Shown here piece after piece: positions 1 through 8,922 of a stretch of DNA of 64,000 nt (its first letter is position 1; each line of letters opens with the position of its first letter). A program made the position numbers and the translations under genes. Where the stretch lies: positions 17,877 to 81,876 of the forward strand of contig NZ_JAPESW010000018.1 of NCBI RefSeq assembly GCF_028527925.1. The letters run 5' to 3'. The DNA comes from Cellulomonas fimi (GTDB lineage Bacteria > Actinomycetota > Actinomycetes > Actinomycetales > Cellulomonadaceae). Below the pieces are notes generated by a model. It was not told where the DNA came from and searched no databases. It was given only the letters and a program-made list of their open reading frames with translations.

Positions 1-261
1 CGTCTCGCCCATGCCGGAGCCGATCTCCAGGACGAGCGGCGCCTCGCGGCCGAAGAGCGCCGCGACGTCGAGCGACCCGTCGGCGCGCAGCGGTGCCCGG
101 CCCAGGGCGTCATCGTGCACCGAGAACCCGAACCGCGGCCACAGGTGCGCGAGCGCGCGCTCCCGCTCACGGCCGAGCGTCGCGCGGCGCGGGTGGAACG
201 TCCGCAGCGGCTCGTGGGGTCGCGACGCGACGTGCCGGAACGCGTCGGAGGGCAGGCTCAC
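1..261 (-). CDS. trmB: tRNA (guanine-N7)-methyltransferase, N-terminal part only
   Basis: The first 87 codons of a gene whose 3' part lies outside the window. The predicted product would use S-adenosylmethionine to methylate N7 of G46 in tRNA. The reading frame contains the actinobacterial TrmB N-terminal pattern (a proline/arginine-rich TFHPRRATLG stretch near residue 21, then WPRFGF near 42) and reaches the SAM-binding motif I, LEIGSGMGET, at residues 78-87. The start is the GTG at 261, the first start codon in frame with this homology. A hairpin at 334-363 separates it from the next gene. The assignment rests on motif recognition of a partial protein. Confidence 0.83.
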   Translation of the reverse strand, partial: MSLPSDAFRHVASRPHEPLRTFHPRRATLGRERERALAHLWPRFGFSVHDDALGRAPLRADGSLDVAALFGREAPLVLEIGSGMGET

Positions 262-333
262 CCCGCGAGCCTACGGAACCCGTGCCGGTGCTCGTCCTCG
301 TCGCTCCCTGCGAGGGCTGACGGCCGCGCCGCC

Positions 334-363
334 CGGCGTGCCGGCCCGCGGACCGGCACGCCG
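334..363 (-). terminator. hairpin after the glyoxalase-fold gene
   Basis: An 11-bp perfect GC stem (arms 334-344 and 353-363, 8-nt loop) lies 17 bp past the stop of the minus-strand gene at 380. No T-tract follows, as is common in actinobacteria. It fits a transcription terminator for that gene; inferred from position and structure. Confidence 0.5.
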
Positions 364-379
364 AGGGCCCGGCTGGTCG

Positions 380-1195
380 TCAGGCCGGAGCGTCGTCGGG
401 CCGGCCCTCGTCAGGCCCGTCGTCGCTCTCCGCGATGAGCGCGAACACCTCGCCGAACGGGCCGGAGACGATCGACATACGGCCGTAGGGCGTGTCGGAC
501 GGCGGGCTCAGGACGGTGCCGCCGAGGTCGACCGCGCGCTGCGTCGCGAGGTCGGTGTCGGGCGTGCCGAAGTACAGCGTCCACGCGGCGGGCGTCTCGG
601 GGTCGACCTTGTCGCTGTAGCCGCCGATGCCGCACACGAGCTGGCCGTCGAGCCGCACCGACGCGTACGTGAAGCCGGGGCCGCTCATGTCGTCGGCGGT
701 GAACCCGAACACGTGCTGGTAGAACGCGAGCGACGCGGGCTGGTCGTGCGACATGACCTCGGTCCAGACGATCGCGCCGGGCTCGTCGGTGACGTCCCAC
801 CCGGTGTGCCCGTGCGGCTCCCAGCCGCCGAAGACGGCGCCCGTCGGGTCGACGAAGATCGCCATGGACCCGAAGTCGACGATCTCCATGCCCGGCAGCA
901 GCACCTGCCCGCCCGCCTCGGTGACGGCGTCGGTCGTCGCGGCGAGGTCGTCGGTCGCGAGGTACAGGCACCAGGCCGACGGCGGTGCGGGGTCCTCCCC
1001 GGTCGGCTCGCCCATCCCGACGACGCGTCGACCGCCCACGAACGCCTGCGTGTACCCGCCGACCTCCGGGCCGCCGCGCTCGAACCGCCACCCCAGCAGG
1101 GCGCCGTAGAAGTCGATCGCGCGGTCCAGGTCCGGCACGGTGATGTCGGCCCAGGCGGGCGTGCCCGTGGGCCAGCTGCCCCGGTGCGTCGTCAT
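380..1195 (-). CDS. two-domain VOC (glyoxalase/bleomycin-resistance fold) protein
   Basis: A 271-residue protein made of two tandem VOC modules, roughly residues 10-125 and 135-255. Each begins with the typical pattern (PAWADITVPDLDRAIDFYG, then AIVWTEVMSHDQPASLAFY) and each ends with a strand in which an E/D follows a G-P-x-G turn (DPTGAVFGGWEP; GPFGEVFALI). This arrangement is common in actinobacterial VOC proteins of unknown substrate, some annotated as hydroxylases or glyoxalase-like. ATG 1195 was chosen over the longer frame because an AGGAGG sits 7 nt upstream. It stands alone, divergent from the cation transporter gene. The substrate is unknown. Confidence 0.85.
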   Translation of the reverse strand: MTTHRGSWPTGTPAWADITVPDLDRAIDFYGALLGWRFERGGPEVGGYTQAFVGGRRVVGMGEPTGEDPAPPSAWCLYLATDDLAATTDAVTEAGGQVLLPGMEIVDFGSMAIFVDPTGAVFGGWEPHGHTGWDVTDEPGAIVWTEVMSHDQPASLAFYQHVFGFTADDMSGPGFTYASVRLDGQLVCGIGGYSDKVDPETPAAWTLYFGTPDTDLATQRAVDLGGTVLSPPSDTPYGRMSIVSGPFGEVFALIAESDDGPDEGRPDDAPA

Positions 1196-1280
1196 CGGTC
1201 CTCCTCGTCGTCGGTGCGTGCCCATCCCACACCGATCCTCCGGGTCGCACCACGCGAGCGATGGTGCTAGTCACGGACGC

Positions 1281-2276
1281 ATGACGCAGCCGGGTCCCGA
1301 CGAGCCCGCCGTCGACGTGCTCGGCGTGTCCCCGGAGGCCGACGACGACGGCCACGGCGAGTCCGCGCTGACGGTGGCGATCGCGCTCGGGGCGAACGTG
1401 CTGATCGCGGTCGCGAAGACGGCGGCGGCCATCCTCACGGGCGCCGCGTCGATGCTCGCCGAGGCCGCGCACTCCTGGGCCGACGCGGGCAACGAGGTCT
1501 TTCTCCTCATCGCCCAGCGCCGCGCGGCCAAGCCGGCCGACGACTCCCACCCGCTCGGGTACGGGCGCGAGGTCTACGTGTGGTCCCTGTTCGCCGCGAT
1601 CGGGCTGTTCGCCGTCGGCGCCGGGGTGTCGATCACGCACGGCATCCAGGAGCTGTCGCACCCCGAGCCGGCATCGGACTTCGGCATCGCGTACGCGGTG
1701 CTCGGCGTGTCCCTCGTGCTGGAGGGCGTCTCGTTCGTGCAGGCGTCGCGGCAGGCCAAGCGCGCCGCGGCCCGACGGGACCGCGACCTCGTCGACCACG
1801 TGCTCGCGACGTCCGACCCCACCGTGCGCGCGGTGTTCTTCGAGGACGCCGCGGCGATCGTCGGCATCCTCATCGCGACCGGCGGGATCGCGGCGCACCA
1901 GATCACCGGCTCGGCGGTGCCCGACGCGATCGGGTCGATCCTCGTCGGGATCCTGCTGGGCGTCGTCGCCGTCGTGCTGATCGACCGCAACCGCCGCTTC
2001 CTCGTGGGCGAGGCCGTCGACCCCGCCCTGCACGCCGCCGCGGTGCACGCGCTGCTCGCGCTGCCCGAGGTCGCGCGCGTGACGCAGCTGCGCCTCGAGT
2101 TCGTCGGCGCCCGCCAGGTGTACCTCACGGGGGCCGTCGACCTCGAGGGCGACCCGAACGAGACCGTCGCGTCCCACGTGCTCGCGTCGCTCGAGCGTCG
2201 GATCTCCGCGACGGACGGCGTCGTCGGGGCCGTCCTGTCGCTGTCGGAGCCGCAGGAGCCGTCGATCCACGACTGA
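1281..2276 (+). CDS. cation diffusion facilitator (CDF) family transporter
   Basis: A 331-residue inner-membrane protein expected to export divalent metal ions by proton antiport. About six hydrophobic segments lie between residues 30 and 235, followed by a C-terminal cytoplasmic domain (240-325) that in this family dimerises. The metal-site motif in the second helix is HSWAD at residues 64-68 and the matching site in the fifth is FFEDAAAIVG at 187-196, where E-D replaces the usual H-x3-D; this variant is usual in this CDF branch. ATG 1281 is the first start after the divergent promoter region. The metal cannot be predicted from sequence with confidence; zinc, iron or manganese are possible. 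Confidence 0.9.
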   Translation: MTQPGPDEPAVDVLGVSPEADDDGHGESALTVAIALGANVLIAVAKTAAAILTGAASMLAEAAHSWADAGNEVFLLIAQRRAAKPADDSHPLGYGREVYVWSLFAAIGLFAVGAGVSITHGIQELSHPEPASDFGIAYAVLGVSLVLEGVSFVQASRQAKRAAARRDRDLVDHVLATSDPTVRAVFFEDAAAIVGILIATGGIAAHQITGSAVPDAIGSILVGILLGVVAVVLIDRNRRFLVGEAVDPALHAAAVHALLALPEVARVTQLRLEFVGARQVYLTGAVDLEGDPNETVASHVLASLERRISATDGVVGAVLSLSEPQEPSIHD

Positions 2277-2343
2277 CCGCCGGTCATCCGCAAGGGGTGA
2301 CGCGCACGACGAGCCGCTCCGGGGACGCTGGGCGGAGACGGGG

Positions 2344-3687
2344 GTGGCGATGACCGAGCCGAACACCGAGTTCCACGTGCCCGTGCGGCAGCTGCTCAGG
2401 CTGGCCGTCCCGGCTGCCCTGGTCGGCATCCTGTGCGGGCTCCTGCTGATCGGGCTCAGCGCGCTCGCGGACGTCGTCGAGGGCTGGCTGTGGGACGACC
2501 TGTCGGGCGTCTTCGGCCTCGACCGCGACTCTCCCGTGTGGATCGTCGTGATCCTCACGCTCACCGGCCTGCTGGTGGGGCTCGTCATCCGGTTCGCGCC
2601 GGGGCACGCCGGCCCGGACCCCGCGTCGGCCGGGCTCGTCGAGCCGCCGCTGCCGCCGCGGGTGCTGCCCGGGCTCGCGCTCGCGATGGTCCTCATGCTC
2701 GCCGGCGGCGTCAGCCTCGGGCCCGAGAACCCGATCATGGCGATCAACGCCGCGCTCGTGGTGTGGCTCGGCGCACGCGTCGCCGGACAGGTCGGTGCCC
2801 CGCAGTGGATGGCGCTGTCGACCGCCGGGACGCTCGGCGCGATGTTCGGCACACCGCTCGCGGCGGCGCTCATGTTCAGCGAGCTCGACCCCGGCGACCG
2901 TCGCATCCCGCTGTGGGACCGGCTGTTCGCGCCGCTCGTCTCGGCCTCGACCGGCGCGCTGACGATGCTGATGCTGTCCGACCTCGACTTCGCGATGGAC
3001 GTACCCGCCTACCCCGGGCTCCAGGTCACGGACCTCGCGATCGCCGTCGCGGTGTCGCTCGGTGCCGCCGCGCTCGGGCTGCTCGCGTCGTACGTCTTCA
3101 CGCCGCTGCACCGGTTCGTGCACCGCGTCCGCCAGCCCGTCCTGCTCCTGACGCTCGGCGGCCTCGTCCTCGGGCTCCTCGGTGCCCTCGGCGGGCCCAT
3201 CACGCTGTTCAAGGGCCTCGAGCAGATGAAGCAGCTGCCCGGTCTGGTCGGCGAGACGACGGCGCTCGGGTTCCTCGCGTTCGCCCTGATCAAGCTCGTC
3301 GCGCTGCTCGTCGCGTCGAGCGTCGGGTTCCGCGGCGGTCGGATCTTCCCCGCGACGTTCGTCGGCGTCGCGCTCGGTTACGCGGTGGCCGTCGCGTTCC
3401 CGTCGGTCCCGACCGCGCTCGCCGTGGGCTCCGCCACCGTCGGCATCATCGTCGCCGCGACCCGCAGCGGGTGGCTGAGCATCTTCCTCGTCGTCGCGAT
3501 CATCCCGCAGGCCACGCTCATCCCGCCGCTGCTGTTCGCGACGCTCGCCGCCTGGCTGCTCGTCACCAACCGCCCGGAGCTGCGCGCCGCGCCGCTCGAC
3601 GAACCGGCGACCGCCGAGGCCGGCGCGGGTGCGCCGCTCGCTCCGCCGGACACGACCGGGGAGCGAGGGTCGGTCGACAGGACCTGA
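2344..3687 (+). CDS. ClC-superfamily ion channel/transporter
   Basis: A 447-residue polytopic membrane protein. Two ClC signatures are visible: GGVSLGPENPI at residues 121-131 (equivalent to the G-K/R-E-G-P region) and FRGGRIFPATFVG near residue 330 (the G-x-F-x-P element of the anion pathway). The canonical GSGIP selectivity loop is not obvious, so this belongs to the divergent branch usually annotated as ion channel or voltage-gated chloride channel protein. The start may be GTG 2344 or ATG 2350; both sit behind a GGAGACGGGGG ribosome site. Starts 67 bp after the CDF gene on the same strand, so co-transcription is possible. Confidence 0.83.
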   Translation: MAMTEPNTEFHVPVRQLLRLAVPAALVGILCGLLLIGLSALADVVEGWLWDDLSGVFGLDRDSPVWIVVILTLTGLLVGLVIRFAPGHAGPDPASAGLVEPPLPPRVLPGLALAMVLMLAGGVSLGPENPIMAINAALVVWLGARVAGQVGAPQWMALSTAGTLGAMFGTPLAAALMFSELDPGDRRIPLWDRLFAPLVSASTGALTMLMLSDLDFAMDVPAYPGLQVTDLAIAVAVSLGAAALGLLASYVFTPLHRFVHRVRQPVLLLTLGGLVLGLLGALGGPITLFKGLEQMKQLPGLVGETTALGFLAFALIKLVALLVASSVGFRGGRIFPATFVGVALGYAVAVAFPSVPTALAVGSATVGIIVAATRSGWLSIFLVVAIIPQATLIPPLLFATLAAWLLVTNRPELRAAPLDEPATAEAGAGAPLAPPDTTGERGSVDRT

Positions 3688-3780
3688 GCGCACCACCGGC
3701 CGGGGCGCAGGGGCGCGACCGGGCCGACCGACGACCACGCGCACCCCCCGCCCTGGACCGTGAGGCGCAGCGTGGCCCGC

Positions 3781-4107
3781 TCACGTCGCGGGCGCCGACC
3801 CGCCGGCGTCGCCCGCACGCCACGCGACGACGGCCGCCGTCACGTCGGCCCCGTGCACGCGGGTGAGGTCGCGGGCGCGGTACGGCGACGTCGACCCCGC
3901 CGCGAGCGGCGCCGAGGCCTGCACGCGCGCGGCGAGCCGCGTCAGAGCCGCCCGCCCCTCGTGCTCGTAGGCGTCGTGCTCGCCGTCCGTGAGCGCGATG
4001 AGCAGCGAGCCGCTGACCGGCCCCTGGCTCACGTGCACGTCGAGCAGGAGCGACCCGTCGGACTCGAGCAGGAACCAGGACGAGCGCTCGTGGTCGAGGA
4101 CCTTCAC
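3781..4107 (-). CDS. conserved hypothetical protein next to a hydrolase
   Basis: A 108-residue protein with no domain that I recognise. The first 60 residues read as alternating beta strands (SSWFLLESDGSLLLDVHVSQG, then GSLLIALTDGEHDAYEHEG); the tail is Ala-rich. The start ATG overlaps the stop of the upstream hydrolase by four bases (4104-4107), so the two are translationally coupled and probably act in the same process. Codon use is like the neighbours, which supports a real gene. No signal peptide or membrane segment is visible. The function is not known. Confidence 0.7.
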   Translation of the reverse strand: MKVLDHERSSWFLLESDGSLLLDVHVSQGPVSGSLLIALTDGEHDAYEHEGRAALTRLAARVQASAPLAAGSTSPYRARDLTRVHGADVTAAVVAWRAGDAGGSAPAT

Positions 4108-5096
4108 GACGCGTCCGGGCGACCGCCCGTCACGCGGTCGAGGAAGTCGACGACCTCCTTGAGGTAGCGCTCGCGGGCCGGCGCCGGCGACAGCGCGAGG
4201 TCGTGCGCACCGCCCGGCACCTCCACGAACGTCACGTCCGGGCCGAGCCGTGGGGCGAGCGTGCGGATGTGCGCGACGTCGAGCACCGAGTCCGTCGTGA
4301 GCAGCGCGTCGTGCTCACGGTCGTCCGGCCCGGACGCGTCGGACGCCAGCACCAGCACCGGCACCTGGATGTCGAGCCCGTGCGCGACCCGCCGGTGCCC
4401 CGCGCGGACCGCGCGGACGAACCCCGCCCGCGCCGGGAAGCCGTCGTGGGGCTTCCACGTGAGGTCGAAGTCCCACTCGCCGCCGGTCCCGCTGTGCAGC
4501 GCGCGCCCGTAGTGCGGCGCGATGTGCCCGACGACGACGTCGGGTGCGACCCGCCCGACGACGCGCAGCGCCTGCGTGAGCGCGTGCCGCTCGAACCACG
4601 ACCCGCGCAGGTCGAGCCAGGGGCTGTTGAGCACGACCGCGTCGACCGCGCCCGCCCGCCCGTTCGTCCACAGCGCCGCGATCAGCCCGCCCGTCGAGTG
4701 CCCCAGCAGCGACACCGACGCGTACCGCTCGCGCAGCAGCCGCACGGCGGCGTCGATCTCCTCGGCGTAGACCGACAGCTCGCGCGTGTCGTTCGGGACG
4801 CGGCCGTCGCGGATCGACCGCCCGTAGTCCCGCAGGTCGAGGCCGTGCAGGTCGTACCCGTGGTCCGCGAGCGCGCCGGCGACGTGCGGGTGGAAGAAGT
4901 AGTCGACGAACCCGTGCAGGTAGAGCACGGCCCGGCCGCGGCGCGGTCCGTCGGCGCCTAGCGAGCCCGCCGGGCTGACCAGGGTCGCGACCGGGTCGAC
5001 GCCGCCCGTCGACCGGCCGTCGGGCGCCAGCGGGATCGTCCGGGCGGTCCACCCGTCGCCGAGCACGTCGGGCACGTCGATGACGTCGTTGTCCAT
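4104..5096 (-). CDS. alpha/beta hydrolase (lysophospholipase-like)
   Basis: A 330-residue serine hydrolase of the alpha/beta fold. The oxyanion-hole motif LHGF is at residues 60-63, the nucleophile elbow GHSTGG at 132-137 (Ser134), and a candidate catalytic His in GGAHDLAL near residue 306, with the acid probably in the ASDASGP stretch. Length and the N-terminal lid resemble bacterial monoacylglycerol-lipase or lysophospholipase types (PldB-like), but the substrate is unknown. ATG 5096 is preferred over the extension to 5135 because it begins the conserved part. Coupled by a 4-bp overlap to the small hypothetical gene at 3781. Confidence 0.85.
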   Translation of the reverse strand: MDNDVIDVPDVLGDGWTARTIPLAPDGRSTGGVDPVATLVSPAGSLGADGPRRGRAVLYLHGFVDYFFHPHVAGALADHGYDLHGLDLRDYGRSIRDGRVPNDTRELSVYAEEIDAAVRLLRERYASVSLLGHSTGGLIAALWTNGRAGAVDAVVLNSPWLDLRGSWFERHALTQALRVVGRVAPDVVVGHIAPHYGRALHSGTGGEWDFDLTWKPHDGFPARAGFVRAVRAGHRRVAHGLDIQVPVLVLASDASGPDDREHDALLTTDSVLDVAHIRTLAPRLGPDVTFVEVPGGAHDLALSPAPARERYLKEVVDFLDRVTGGRPDAS

Positions 5097-5211
5097 GCGG
5101 CGATCCTGCCACCCCCGGTCGTCGGCCGGTGGCACACGCCGACCCCGTCATGAGGCCCGCTCGACGAGTCGACGCGGGCCCCAGGACGGGGTCGTGGCGT
5201 GGCGCGGGGCG

Positions 5212-5868
5212 TCAGGCGACCGACGGGACCGCCGTTGCGGTGCGCATCGGGCGGGCGGCGACGTGGCCCTGGTGCGCGACGTCGACGGCGAGGCTCGTGA
5301 TGCGGGCGGTGCCGTCAGGGTCGACCTCGACCGTCGAGACGGACGCGTTGGGCAGCGGGACCAGTCCGACCTCGTCGACCGTGGCCAGGTACGCGCCCAG
5401 GGTGAGGCCGTGGCCGACGACGAGGACGTGCCCGTCCTCGTGCTGCGCGGCGATGCGGGCGAAGACGTCGCGCGTGCGGTCCATGAAGTCGCGCGCGTGC
5501 TCACCGCCGGGCAGGCCCGGGTGGCGGCCGGCGAGGACCTCGGTGACCAGGTCCGGCCACGCGACGACCTCGTCGAGCACGCTCTCGGGCTTCTGCTCGT
5601 AGATGCCGAACGCGTACTCCAGCAGCCCACGGTCCGTGCGCAGCGGCACGCCCTCGTGGTGCCGGAGCAGCTCGACGGCCGTGGCGACGGCCCGGCCGGA
5701 CGGCGAGGACCACGCGGCGGTGAACGGGACGTCGGCGAGGTGGCGCGCGGTGGTCCGCACGCCCGCGCGGCCGTCGCGCGTGAGGGGGGAGTCGCAGCGT
5801 CCCTGCAGGACGCGGCGCGCGTTGAAGTGGGTGCGCCCGTGCCGGACGAGCGTCATCGTGAGGGTCAT
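5212..5868 (-). CDS. histidine phosphatase family protein (phosphoglycerate-mutase fold)
   Basis: A 218-residue protein with the catalytic RHG motif at residues 9-11 (LVRHGRTHFNARR) and the second active-site histidine in VVGHGLTLG near residue 178. These are the phospho-accepting and partner histidines of the branch-2-like histidine phosphatases. An acidic residue around EYAFGIYEQ near 85 probably completes the site. Members act on small phosphorylated metabolites or as broad phosphatases, so no substrate is claimed. ATG 5868 opens directly on the first beta strand. Divergent from clpB; the 300-bp space between them holds the heat-shock operator. Confidence 0.86.
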   Translation of the reverse strand: MTLTMTLVRHGRTHFNARRVLQGRCDSPLTRDGRAGVRTTARHLADVPFTAAWSSPSGRAVATAVELLRHHEGVPLRTDRGLLEYAFGIYEQKPESVLDEVVAWPDLVTEVLAGRHPGLPGGEHARDFMDRTRDVFARIAAQHEDGHVLVVGHGLTLGAYLATVDEVGLVPLPNASVSTVEVDPDGTARITSLAVDVAHQGHVAARPMRTATAVPSVA

Positions 5869-6001
5869 CGGTGCCCTGCTCTCTCTTCGGTGTCGCCCGC
5901 GACGCTAGGCGGGTGACGTGTCCTCGGGCCGACGGGGAGGTGACGTGTCGGCGACGTCTCGCCGCCGATGGCCTCGCGGACGGCCCGGGATCGTGGTCGA
6001 G

Positions 6002-6049
6002 CACAACATCAGGCGCCGTCACGGGGTACGGCGGGCGCGTGATGTTGTG
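6002..6049. repeat. 10-bp perfect inverted repeat upstream of clpB
   Basis: CACAACATCA at 6002-6011 is matched by TGATGTTGTG at 6040-6049, with 28 bp between. The arms are AT-richer than the surroundings. It lies between the phosphatase gene and the HspR operator, a gene-free stretch (5869-6170). It could be a regulator site for either divergent gene; nothing in the sequence identifies the protein that would bind. Confidence 0.35.
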
Positions 6050-6097
6050 GTCGGCGGACGGGTGGCGGGTGCGGCACCGTCAGATGGCTCGGCGAAG

Positions 6098-6133
6098 TTG
6101 AGTGGAATAGACTCAACTTTGGTCGATGTTGAG
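6098..6133 (+). promoter_or_regulatory. HAIR operator (HspR binding site) of clpB
   Basis: TTGAGT-N7-ACTCAA at 6098-6116 matches the HspR-associated inverted repeat (CTTGAGT-N7-ACTCAAG) known from actinobacterial dnaK and clpB promoters. A further half site, TTGAGTC, lies at 6128-6134. The site is 55 bp before the clpB start, so clpB should be repressed by HspR and induced by heat. HspR itself is not encoded in this window. Confidence 0.85.
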
Positions 6134-6170
6134 TCGGGCAGACCCCGATCCCGTCCTGACAGGAGATTCC

Positions 6171-8771
6171 GTGGACGCCAAGTTCACCACCCGCTCGCAG
6201 GAGGCCCTCGGCGACGCCATCCAGCAGGCGTCGGCCGCCGGCAACCCCCAGCTCGAGCCCGCGCACGTCCTCAACGCCCTGCTCCAGCAGGAGGGCGGCG
6301 TCGCGAACGCGCTGCTCGACGCCGTCGGCGCCGACCGCGCCGCGCTCGGCCGGTCCGTGCGCTCGACCCTCGTCGGCCTGCCGTCGTCGGCCGGCCAGAC
6401 GGTCGCGCAGCCGTCGGCGTCGCGCGCCACCGCCGCCGCGCTCGAGGCCGCGTCGGCCGAGGCGCGCGCGCTCGGCGACGACTACGTCTCGACCGAGCAC
6501 CTGCTGCTCGGCCTCGCTGCGGGGCAGTCCGGCGTCGCCGACGCCCTGCGCTCCGCCGGTGCCAGCCGCGACGCGCTCGCGGCCGCGCTGCCGAACGTCC
6601 GCGGCAACAGCCGCGTGACCAGCCCGAACCCGGAGGGCACGTTCAAGGCGCTCGAGCAGTACGGCATCGACCTCACGCAGCGTGCGCGGGACGGCAAGCT
6701 CGACCCCGTCATCGGTCGCGACTCGGAGATCCGACGCGTGGTCCAGGTCCTGAGCCGTCGCACCAAGAACAACCCCGTGCTCATCGGCGAGCCGGGCGTC
6801 GGCAAGACCGCCGTCGTCGAGGGCCTCGCGCAGCGCATCGTCGCCGGCGACGTACCGGAGTCCCTGCGCGGCAAGCGGCTCGTCAGCCTCGACCTCGCGG
6901 CGATGGTCGCGGGCGCCAAGTACCGGGGTGAGTTCGAGGAGCGGCTGAAGGCCGTCCTCGCGGAGATCACGGGCGCCGAGGGGCAGGTCGTCACGTTCAT
7001 CGACGAGCTGCACACCGTCGTCGGCGCGGGCGCCGGGTCCGAGGGCGCGATGGACGCGGGCAACATGCTCAAGCCCATGCTGGCCCGCGGCGAGCTGCGC
7101 CTGGTCGGCGCGACGACGCTCGACGAGTACCGCGAGCGCATCGAGAAGGACCCCGCCCTGGAGCGCCGGTTCCAGCAGGTCTTCGTCGGCGAGCCGTCCG
7201 TCGAGGACACCGTCGCGATCCTGCGCGGCCTCAAGGAGCGGTACGAGGCGCACCACAAGGTGACGATCTCCGACGCCGCGCTCGTCGCCGCCGCGACGCT
7301 GTCCGACCGGTACATCACCGGCCGCCAGCTGCCCGACAAGGCGATCGACCTGGTCGACGAGGCCGCGTCGCGCCTGCGCATGGAGCTCGACTCCTCGCCC
7401 GTCGAGATCGACGAGCTGCAGCGCGCCGTCACGCGCTTGGAGATGGAGGAGGTCGTCCTCCAGGAGTCCGACGACCCCGCGTCGCTCGAGCGCCTGGAGC
7501 GGCTGCGCAAGGACCTCGCCGACCGCCGCGAGGACCTCGCGTCGCTCACCGCGCGGTGGGAGAAGGAGAAGGCCGGCCACAACCTGGTCGGTGACCTCAA
7601 GGCGAAGCTCGACGCGCTGCGCACCGACGCCGAGCGGCTGCTGCGCGAGGGCGACCTCGAGGCGGCGGCGCGCATCCAGTACGGCGAGATCCCGTCGCTC
7701 GAGCGCGAGATCGCGGCGGCCGAGGCGTCCGAGGAGGCCGCCGACGACGCGCTCGCGCCCGAGGGGACGCCGATGATCGCCGACAAGGTCGGGCCCGACG
7801 AGGTCGCCGAGGTCGTCGCCGCGTGGACGGGCATCCCCGCCGGCCGGCTGCTGGAGGGCGAGACCGCGAAGCTGCTGCGCATGGAGGACGTGCTCGGCGA
7901 GCGGCTCATCGGTCAGCGCACCGCCGTCGCCGCGGTGTCCGACGCGGTCCGCCGCGCGCGGGCCGGCATCTCCGACCCCGACCGCCCGACCGGCTCGTTC
8001 CTGTTCCTCGGGCCGACGGGTGTCGGCAAGACCGAGCTCGCCAAGGCGCTCGCGGACTTCCTCTTCGACGACGAGCGGGCCATGGTCCGCATCGACATGT
8101 CGGAGTACTCCGAGAAGCACTCGGTCGCGCGGCTCGTCGGTGCCCCTCCCGGGTACGTCGGGTACGAGGAGGGCGGCCAGCTCACCGAGGCCGTGCGGCG
8201 CCGGCCGTACTCGGTCGTGCTGCTCGACGAGGTCGAGAAGGCGCACCCCGAGGTCTTCGACGTCCTGCTCCAGGTGCTCGACGACGGCCGCCTCACCGAC
8301 GGCCAGGGCCGCACGGTCGACTTCCGCAACGTCATCCTCGTGCTCACGTCGAACCTGGGGTCGCAGTTCCTCGTCGACCCGCTGCTGTCGGCCGACGCGA
8401 AGAAGGACGCCGTGATGAGCGCCGTGCGTACCGCGTTCAAGCCGGAGTTCCTGAACCGGCTCGACGACGTCGTCCTGTTCGACCCGCTGTCGCTCGACGA
8501 GATCGGGCACATCGTCGAGCTGCAGGTCGCCTCGCTGGCACGCCGGCTCGCCGACCGTCGGCTCACGCTCGACGTCACGCCCGCCGCGCGCGAGTGGCTC
8601 GCGCTCGAGGGGTACGACCCCGCGTACGGTGCGCGGCCGCTGCGGCGGCTCGTCCAGCGGGAGATCGGCGACCGGCTCGCGCGCTCGCTGCTCGCGGGCG
8701 ACGTGCACGACGGGCAGACCGTCCGCGTCGACCGCGACGGCGACACGCTGACGGTGACGTCCGCGGCCTGA
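6171..8771 (+). CDS. clpB: ATP-dependent disaggregase ClpB
   Basis: An 866-residue Hsp100 chaperone that, with DnaK, pulls polypeptides out of aggregates through a hexameric ring. The N domain covers residues 3-145, the first AAA+ module begins near 160 with Walker A GEPGVGKT at 206-213, the coiled-coil M domain lies at about 405-525, and the second AAA+ module has Walker [10 protein letters not shown] near 613. The pore loop KYRGEFEER of the first ring and the GYVGYEEGG of the second are present, as are the sensor and Walker B ([20 protein letters not shown]). GTG 6171 has an AGGAG 7 nt upstream and gives the normal family N terminus. Regulated by the HAIR site upstream. Confidence 0.97.
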   Translation: MDAKFTTRSQEALGDAIQQASAAGNPQLEPAHVLNALLQQEGGVANALLDAVGADRAALGRSVRSTLVGLPSSAGQTVAQPSASRATAAALEAASAEARALGDDYVSTEHLLLGLAAGQSGVADALRSAGASRDALAAALPNVRGNSRVTSPNPEGTFKALEQYGIDLTQRARDGKLDPVIGRDSEIRRVVQVLSRRTKNNPVLIGEPGVGKTAVVEGLAQRIVAGDVPESLRGKRLVSLDLAAMVAGAKYRGEFEERLKAVLAEITGAEGQVVTFIDELHTVVGAGAGSEGAMDAGNMLKPMLARGELRLVGATTLDEYRERIEKDPALERRFQQVFVGEPSVEDTVAILRGLKERYEAHHKVTISDAALVAAATLSDRYITGRQLPDKAIDLVDEAASRLRMELDSSPVEIDELQRAVTRLEMEEVVLQESDDPASLERLERLRKDLADRREDLASLTARWEKEKAGHNLVGDLKAKLDALRTDAERLLREGDLEAAARIQYGEIPSLEREIAAAEASEEAADDALAPEGTPMIADKVGPDEVAEVVAAWTGIPAGRLLEGETAKLLRMEDVLGERLIGQRTAVAAVSDAVRRARAGISDPDRPTGSFLFLGPTGVGKTELAKALADFLFDDERAMVRIDMSEYSEKHSVARLVGAPPGYVGYEEGGQLTEAVRRRPYSVVLLDEVEKAHPEVFDVLLQVLDDGRLTDGQGRTVDFRNVILVLTSNLGSQFLVDPLLSADAKKDAVMSAVRTAFKPEFLNRLDDVVLFDPLSLDEIGHIVELQVASLARRLADRRLTLDVTPAAREWLALEGYDPAYGARPLRRLVQREIGDRLARSLLAGDVHDGQTVRVDRDGDTLTVTSAA

Positions 8772-8800
8772 CGCTCGCGACCGCGGCGACCGCGGCGACC

Positions 8801-8844
8801 CGACGCCCGGTGCTCGCGTCCTCGTGACGCGGCGCCGGGCGTCG
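8801..8844 (+). terminator. hairpin after clpB
   Basis: Ten-bp arms CGACGCCCGG (8801-8810) and CCGGGCGTCG (8835-8844) enclose a second 5-bp stem (8816-8820 with 8826-8830). It begins 29 bp after the clpB stop and before the udgX gene, which fits a terminator without a T-tract. Confidence 0.55.
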
Positions 8845-8922
8845 TCGTGCACGCGCGGCGGCACGGCGGGACGCTGGACCGGTGTGAGGAGGCCGCACGG
8901 ACGCCCGACGACGGAGGCCGAC

